NCBI RefSeq assembly: GCF_040500475.1
Contig: NZ_CP159358.1
Location: 496,001-560,000 of the forward strand
Direction of reading: 5' to 3'
Length of the DNA: 64,000 nucleotides
From: Bacillus sp. Bos-x628
GTDB lineage: Bacteria > Bacillota > Bacilli > Bacillales > Bacillaceae
The number at the start of each line of letters is the position of its first letter. Within the stretch, counting starts at the first letter, position 1. Below the pieces are notes generated by a model, which was not told the DNA's origin, made no database searches, and worked only from the letters and a program-made list of their open reading frames with translations. Made by a program: the position numbers and the translations under genes. Positions 59,472 through 64,000 of this stretch are shown here, one piece after another.

Positions 59472-60839
59472 TCAATCATATCCAAAAGTAAATTCAGCTC
59501 TTGTTTTCAGCCTGTAGCAAAAATAGAGAAAACCGATAATGAGCCAGACCAAACCGATGATCAATGCATTTGTGCTAATGCTTGTTAAAAGCCATATACA
59601 AAATGCCATGCCGCAAAGAGGAATCACTGCATATCTAAGGATATGAAGAATGCCTCTTTGTTTTTGTCTCACTATATAATGGGCAAAAACAGACAAGTTG
59701 ACAAAAGTGAAGCCAATTAGCGCACCAAAGCTAATAAACGAATAAATGACCTCTAGCTCGCCAATCACTGCAGATAAAGAGAAAACACCGATTAATAAGA
59801 TATTCAAAACAGGGGTTTTCAATGTCGGATGAATATAACCGAAGAAACGCTTTGGCAAAGACTCATCTCTGCCCATCGCATATAACAGTCTTGCTGCGCT
59901 CGCATGTGACGATAACGAGGATGAGATGACAGCCACCATGGTTCCAGCTAAGAAGAACGAGTGGAGGAATGCACCGCCAACAAATTCAGCAATTTCAAGT
60001 GAGGCTGCATCAGGATGCTTGAACTGCTGGAAATTTGGGAAAACCTGCTGTAAAAAATAAGACGTGATTATAAACAAGACGCCTCCAATTGCTACCGTTA
60101 GAAAAATCGCAAGTGGAATAGTCTTTTTAGGGCGGATGGTTTCCTCAGACAGCGTAGAAATCGCATCAAAGCCTAGAAAGGAAAAGCATAAAATGGTCGC
60201 TCCAGAGAAAATAAGTGCAGGGTCTAAACTCTCTGAATAAAAAGGGCGAGCTGACACTAGTTCTCCACTGCCTAAGTTTTGGGTAAGTCCATAAATAATA
60301 AAACCAACAAATGTAACAGCGATCATCACTTGAAAGGTGACAAATAATGCCGTAATGTTGGCTGTGAGCCGGATACCGATGACATTGACAGTCGTTATGG
60401 CGATAGCAAGTATGATGATCCAAAGGTCATGGGGTACAGTTGGAAAGGCTGCTGTTAAATAAGCACTGCCTATTGCAAAATTCACCATAGGCAAAAATAA
60501 ATAATCCAGTAAAAGAGTCCATCCTACAAGGAAGCCGATATGAGGATGAATACTTTTTTGTGCGTATGTATATGCAGATCCTGCTTTTGGAAAAGCCTTC
60601 ACCATATTCCCATAGCTAAGCGCTGTCAATAGTAATGCTAACAAAGTAAATATATAAGCTGCGGCCACGTGTCCTTTCGTTAGCTGAGCAACAATGCCGT
60701 ATGAATCAAATACGACAAGTGGATCCATATAAGCAAGCCCGATTACAACAAGCGGAATCACAGTCAGGCTGCGTTTTAGTCTTGGCTCTTCAGTCAATTT
60801 GCCTATCAGCTCCTTAAAAAATGAATAAATAATGCTCAT
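59472..60839 (-). CDS. APC-family amino acid permease
   Basis: About 455 residues, 12 hydrophobic segments. The N-terminus carries the conserved first span (VIPLVVIGLAYMDPLVVFDS). FPKAGSAYTYAQKSI is the APC signature, SFLGFDAISTLSEETIRPKK lies mid-protein and SASAARLLYAMGRDESLPK-like residues near 320. Closest in style to the putrescine/ethanolamine-like PuuP group, but the substrate is not evident. The start is uncertain: ATG 60839 lacks a good site. AAGGAG about 12 nt before an internal TTG (MTEEPRLKRSLTVI) is an alternative. Divergent from czrA. Confidence 0.82.
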   Translation of the reverse strand: MSIIYSFFKELIGKLTEEPRLKRSLTVIPLVVIGLAYMDPLVVFDSYGIVAQLTKGHVAAAYIFTLLALLLTALSYGNMVKAFPKAGSAYTYAQKSIHPHIGFLVGWTLLLDYLFLPMVNFAIGSAYLTAAFPTVPHDLWIIILAIAITTVNVIGIRLTANITALFVTFQVMIAVTFVGFIIYGLTQNLGSGELVSARPFYSESLDPALIFSGATILCFSFLGFDAISTLSEETIRPKKTIPLAIFLTVAIGGVLFIITSYFLQQVFPNFQQFKHPDAASLEIAEFVGGAFLHSFFLAGTMVAVISSSLSSHASAARLLYAMGRDESLPKRFFGYIHPTLKTPVLNILLIGVFSLSAVIGELEVIYSFISFGALIGFTFVNLSVFAHYIVRQKQRGILHILRYAVIPLCGMAFCIWLLTSISTNALIIGLVWLIIGFLYFCYRLKTRAEFTFGYD

Positions 60840-60982
60840 TTTAAAAAGAATGCTACCTTGTGTCAATGCTATTTGAATAAATCTTTTTTAAAAGACGTGC
60901 CAGCTTTGCATGACGCACATTTTGGTATATGATGATACATAGAAGTAAGAAGTGATTTGACTGACAAGAAAGGTGAAGCGAT

Positions 60983-61312
60983 ATGAAGGAACAACTGAAT
61001 ACAAATCAAGATCAGGAACGGATGGAGCTGGATGAAGAAAGCCTGTTTCTTGTATCACAAACATTTAAAGCCTTATCTGATCCCACACGTATTCGTATTC
61101 TGCATCTGCTTTCTCAAGGTGAACATTCGGTAAATGATATAGCTGAAACACTCAATCTCATGCAATCAACGGTATCTCATCAGTTGCGCTTTTTAAAAAA
61201 TCTTCGTCTCGTGAAATCGAGAAGAGCAGGGACGTCCATTTTTTACAGTCCTGAAGATCAACATGTAATGGAAGTCCTTGAACAAATGATTTACCATACG
61301 CAGCATGATTGA
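60983..61312 (+). CDS. czrA: Zinc/cobalt-sensing ArsR-family repressor CzrA
   Basis: 109 residues. ArsR winged helix: [20 protein letters not shown] and [20 protein letters not shown]. The alpha-5 metal site is intact: DQH and HTQH near the C-terminus supply the Asp, His, His, His that CzrA uses across the dimer. It represses zinc exporters (CadA, CzcD type) in B. subtilis, but none of these lies in this window, so it acts in trans. AAAGGTGAAGCG site. Followed 20 bp later by a repeat element. Confidence 0.92.
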   Translation: MKEQLNTNQDQERMELDEESLFLVSQTFKALSDPTRIRILHLLSQGEHSVNDIAETLNLMQSTVSHQLRFLKNLRLVKSRRAGTSIFYSPEDQHVMEVLEQMIYHTQHD

Positions 61313-61331
61313 TAAAAACCTCAGATGGATT

Positions 61332-61503
61332 GACAAAGGGCTAAAATGAAACCATTTTAGCCCTTTGTCATCTTTTCAGCGTGAATGGAAAACCCTTGAA
61401 GTCTAGGAAGACCTGAGCTATTTGCGCGGAGCGAATTGAACATTCGTGAGCACCAGCACGCAGATTTGACAACGAATGCAAGGGGTTGTCGACACGCTGA
61501 AAC
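61332..61503 (+). repeat. Dispersed repeat family, copy 3 (most complete)
   Basis: A perfect 15-bp hairpin (ACAAAGGGCTAAAAT and ATTTTAGCCCTTTGT, 61332-61367). Then a core bounded by inverted ends CAGCGTG (about 61376) and CACGCTG (about 61493). Core blocks: AACCCTTGAAGTCTAGGA, GCGGAGCGAATTGAACATTC, GTGAGCACCAGCACGCAG, TGACAACGAATG and GGGGTTGTCGACACG. ATTCGT and ACGAAT within it can pair. Overlaps the 3' side of czrA transcription. Confidence 0.85.
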
Positions 61504-61530
61504 CTTCCTTCATCTTAAATAGGCAGATTT

Positions 61531-62055
61531 TTATGCATGATGCACTTGGACATGTCTCTTATTTGCTTTCATCATTTGATAAGAAAACACCATATAGTAA
61601 GCGGCAAGCAGAAAAAAGCTGAGCATGGTCAGGGCATCAGTACTCACAATATGCTGATAAAGCTCAAATATGTTGATGGTCGTGATGGAATGTTTCGTGA
61701 TCTCAATCAATTTAAAGGCAAACCTTGATAAAAACAAACATAAAATAAAACATTCGATCCATTTACTCGTTTTTACATAGAGCCGGCCATTTTCCGATTT
61801 GATACGCACCGTCTGATAGGAATGAGCGGCTAGGATACTCCCAAAACTCATGCCAATTGCGGCATAAATTAAAATACTGTTATTTTGCAATCCTTCTGTT
61901 ATAAGAATAAGGGCGGTCAAACCAAATACATTCATTCTTAAAAAAAGCGCCATCGGACGGACAGGTTGATAGCGTCTCATTCGATTCATTCGAATCATGA
62001 TACACATCATCATAATGATCCCGATGATGAATAACTGCCACACGTTATGCGTCAT
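61531..62055 (-). CDS. DUF1453/CcdC-like membrane protein
   Basis: 174 residues from ATG 62055 with AGGAGG 7 nt upstream; the frame extends to 62160 without signals. About five hydrophobic segments. GMSFGSILAAHSYQTVRIKS and YVKTSKWIECFILCLFLSRF resemble the loop and following helix of DUF1453/CcdC-type proteins. Function unknown. No operon partner. Confidence 0.6.
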   Translation of the reverse strand: MTHNVWQLFIIGIIMMMCIMIRMNRMRRYQPVRPMALFLRMNVFGLTALILITEGLQNNSILIYAAIGMSFGSILAAHSYQTVRIKSENGRLYVKTSKWIECFILCLFLSRFAFKLIEITKHSITTINIFELYQHIVSTDALTMLSFFLLAAYYMVFSYQMMKANKRHVQVHHA

Positions 62056-62247
62056 GATGCAACCTCCTCCTGCATAGGCAGGGATGTAAACGTAATGCTG
62101 GCTGTTACTTATCTTTACCATTTTTTCTTTTTTTATCAAACCAACCCTTGCATTTATCAAAAAGAGGAAAAGTCATGAAGATGGATCACATTTTGTCCAT
62201 TGTGATGCTGCTAATAGTAAGAAACAAGTATAAGGCATCATTTCCGT

Positions 62248-62352
62248 ATGAAAAGAGTCATTGAAGTAGCATTAAAACTCGCAGATGAAAAAGGCTTTAT
62301 AACACTGACAATTCAAACAATGCAAATTCCAACTCTTCATAAAAGCAATTAA
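62248..62352 (+). pseudogene. N-terminal remnant of a TetR-family regulator
   Basis: 34 codons read MKRVIEVALKLADEKGFITL then TIQTMQIPTL, the first helix and start of the HTH of a TetR regulator, and then drift into unrelated residues and a stop. No ribosome site. Nothing recognisable follows up to 62400. Confidence 0.5.
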
Positions 62353-62406
62353 ATTAAACCAGTTTTAATAAAAGGCAACAGCAGATAGTTGTTTACTAGT
62401 AAAGTG

Positions 62407-62440
62407 AATCGCTTCATCGTAAGCGGTTTTTATTTTGCCA
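62407..62440 (+). terminator. Small terminator-like hairpin
   Basis: CGCTT, CATCGT, AAGCG followed by GTTTTTATTTT, 3' of the TetR remnant. Confidence 0.5.
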
Positions 62441-62458
62441 AAATGGGAAATTAAAGAT

Positions 62459-62509
62459 TTGACAGTTTTGTGAAACATGGTATGCTTATTATGTGAAATA
62501 ATTCACATA
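62459..62509 (+). promoter_or_regulatory. Promoter with palindromic operator before the SRPBCC operon
   Basis: TTGACA (62459-62464), 16 bp, TATGCT (62481-62486), then the palindrome TATGTGAA-ATAA-TTCACATA (62490-62509) over the predicted start site. Binding there would repress. The decayed TetR gene lies 100 bp upstream. Confidence 0.6.
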
Positions 62510-62524
62510 AAGGAGTAGAGGCAG

Positions 62525-63385
62525 ATGAAAAGAAAGCCTGTTTATGTGGAAACAGAAATTAGTGCACCATTAGAAAAAGTATGGGAATATACGCAAAATC
62601 CAAAGCTACATGAACAGTGGGATTTGCGGTTTTCAACCATTTCATTGAACGGTCCTAGAGATGAGCAGCCTCAATCTTTTCTCTATGAAAAACATCTTGG
62701 ATTTGGCGTGAGCGTCACAGGGACAGGAGTTTATCGAACAAACATCATGGATGACCGTAATGAAAGAGCATCGTCACTGACATTTACATCGTCACACCCA
62801 TTGTCCTTTATCAAAGAAGGTGACGGCTATTGGAAGTATATTAAAACGAATGAACATATTGTGTTTAAAACGCAATTTGATTATGAGACGAGAGAAGGAA
62901 AGGGATGGAAGTGGGCAGACCGGCTCTTTTTTCGGCCGATGATGGGATTGATCACCGCATTTAGTTTTGGCTCATTAAAAACATGGCTCGAAAAGGGAAT
63001 TCACCCTCGGCTGTTATTAGAGAGAACACTTGCTCATTACGGGATTTGTTTGCTTTTTGCCTTCGTCTGGATATGTCAAGCGGTCATACCGTTTGCACAT
63101 TCTGCTTTTGATCATCGTCCGGGATTTCGATTGTTTTACGTGCTTTTAGGCGTATCATGGCTCATTCCTCATCTACCGAAAAAGTATATATTCGTCCTTC
63201 AAAGTGTTTTTCTTCTCATTATACTTATTATAGGGATTATGTCCCCTCATGCGACGCTCCATGAGCCACTTGTGATGAGTGCATTTTTGATCTTGTCGAT
63301 TGCGGGCATGATCAATCTGAAAGATTGTGTAGATGTGTTTTCGATGAAACGAAAAAGGAGAGAAAAACATGGTCGTTCATCATAA
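62525..63385 (+). CDS. SRPBCC + DoxX-like membrane protein
   Basis: 286 residues with AAAGGAGTAGAGG before ATG. An N-terminal START/SRPBCC ligand-binding domain (about 1-140: VYVETEISAPLEKVWEYTQN, PKLHEQWDLRF) is fused to four membrane spans. RTLAHYGICLLFAFVWICQA, PGFRLFYVLLGVSWLIPHL and LSIAGMINLKDC recall DoxX-like proteins. Function unknown. It overlaps the DUF4166 gene by 17 bp, part of a 3-gene operon. Confidence 0.78.
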   Translation: MKRKPVYVETEISAPLEKVWEYTQNPKLHEQWDLRFSTISLNGPRDEQPQSFLYEKHLGFGVSVTGTGVYRTNIMDDRNERASSLTFTSSHPLSFIKEGDGYWKYIKTNEHIVFKTQFDYETREGKGWKWADRLFFRPMMGLITAFSFGSLKTWLEKGIHPRLLLERTLAHYGICLLFAFVWICQAVIPFAHSAFDHRPGFRLFYVLLGVSWLIPHLPKKYIFVLQSVFLLIILIIGIMSPHATLHEPLVMSAFLILSIAGMINLKDCVDVFSMKRKRREKHGRSS

Positions 63386-63974
63386 TCTAGTGAAGAATTA
63401 CGAAAAGCTACATCCGAAATTAAAAGATCGGTACAACAGGGCTTTTGTGGCAGAAGGAATGATGGAGGAAATAGGTGGCGGGACAAAGTTCATCCGATTT
63501 CTCTTCCGATTAGGTCCATTGTTTCGTTGTTTTTTTCCTGAAAGAGGAAAAGATATTCCCTTTCGCATCGTCAATGAGCCATTTACGACAAGTACAGGAG
63601 AAGAAGGAATGCACTGGTTTCGTACGTTTTATTTCCCTCAAAAGGAAAGACATTTTGATGCGGATATGGTGATTGATCGAGAGAGTCACAGGATACTAGA
63701 TTACTTTGGTCAGCCGAGGATTCTCATGTCAGAGCTTCATTTTACAGTGACAGAGAATCGGTGTCTGCACATTCAATCAGGTAAACAAAAGTGTTTGTTT
63801 GCAGGCCGAGAATGGCCACTCCCTTCATGGCTTTACGGCATGTCAGATGTAACAGAAGGATACGATGAAGACACAGAAGAGTTCACGATTCATGTAGTTG
63901 TAAAAAATCGTATATTTGGGACTCTTTTTACATACAAAGGGCGGTTCACAGAGAAAGGTGTTAGTGATGAATAA
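63369..63974 (+). CDS. DUF4166 domain protein
   Basis: 201 residues with GGAG 7-8 nt before ATG. DUF4166 features: YEKLHPKLKDRYN, FPERGKDIPFRIVNEPFTTS, GMHWFRTFYFPQKERHFDAD and LPSWLYGMSDVTEGYDED. Often fused to, or next to, saccharopine-dehydrogenase-like or SRPBCC proteins. Function unknown. The next gene's ATG lies inside its 3' end. Confidence 0.8.
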   Translation: MVVHHNLVKNYEKLHPKLKDRYNRAFVAEGMMEEIGGGTKFIRFLFRLGPLFRCFFPERGKDIPFRIVNEPFTTSTGEEGMHWFRTFYFPQKERHFDADMVIDRESHRILDYFGQPRILMSELHFTVTENRCLHIQSGKQKCLFAGREWPLPSWLYGMSDVTEGYDEDTEEFTIHVVVKNRIFGTLFTYKGRFTEKGVSDE

Positions 63975-64000
63975 ATTTGATATAGCTACTAGCATGATGT
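63967..64000 (+). CDS. Third gene of the SRPBCC/DUF4166 operon (3' end outside window)
   Basis: ATG 63967 with AAAGGTGTTAGTG upstream overlaps the DUF4166 stop by 8 bases. Only MNKFDIATSMM is visible. No family can be assigned from this. Confidence 0.5.
   Translation, partial: MNKFDIATSMM

Noticed and set aside
1..64000. tRNA, rRNA, CRISPR array, prophage or intact transposon
   Set aside because: Reading both strands showed no such genes, no regularly spaced repeats and no transposase or phage structural genes.

Overview
The window reads as a chromosomal segment of a low-GC Bacillus of the B. pumilus group (B. pumilus / B. safensis / B. altitudinis). That placement is an inference. It rests on near-complete homology and local collinearity with several separate blocks of the B. 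subtilis chromosome, on Bacillus-type AGGAGG ribosome sites with frequent TTG/GTG starts, and on sporulation genes. No rRNA, tRNA, CRISPR array, intact transposon or prophage was seen.

Layout. (1) 1-11250: ypiP-ypjP-ypjQ-thyB-dfrA-ypkP, the yplPQ pair on the other strand, ilvA, then ypmP, a DegV gene and the envelope cluster ypmQ(Sco)-ypmR-ypmS-ypmT. (2) 11250-13900: small hypothetical genes, the MarR regulator ypoP and the methionine-sulfoxide repair pair msrA-msrB. (3) 13900-19230: a spore-surface sugar cluster in which a soluble UDP-GlcNAc 4,6-dehydratase-like SDR and a divergent CMP-sugar-synthetase-like protein sit beside cgeBA and divergent cgeCD. (4) 19370-22540: a sigma-54 activator (KamR-like), a palindromic candidate enhancer, a textbook -24/-12 promoter and kamA-yokU. 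(5) 22600-32530: the yod block (yozE, yodN, yozD, yodM, yodL, deoD, yodJ, yodI, yodH, ctpA, yodF, yodC), ending in a doubly frameshifted yodB repressor. (6) 32600-41730: yocM, yojE, yojF-bshB2 (bacillithiol), a decayed MATE transporter, cwlS, sodC and the MoxR/VWA pair yojNO. (7) 41950-48100: odhAB, a decayed bile-acid-type symporter, and dhaS. (8) 48300-54850: small genes, a PH-domain protein, an SDR, a 6S-like RNA, recQ, yocH, yozB. (9) 55160-64000: a compact methylcitrate operon (mmgDEF), a lysozyme-like protein, an APC permease, czrA, a DUF1453-like membrane protein and a truncated SRPBCC/DUF4166 operon.

The most notable non-genic feature is a dispersed repeat of about 130-170 bp. It occurs three times (763-892, 54876-55022, 61332-61503), always in the same orientation and just 3' of a plus-strand gene. 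Two copies are fused to a perfect terminator-like hairpin.

Other points of interest: the sigma-54 circuit on kamA; a YplP whose AAA+ domain has lost the GAFTGA loop; the extra sugar-nucleotide genes next to cge; a SodC that keeps all copper ligands; two transporters reduced to fusions of surviving segments; and several microproteins and short RNA-like regions. All assignments come from reading the sequence and from recalled family knowledge; no database search was run.
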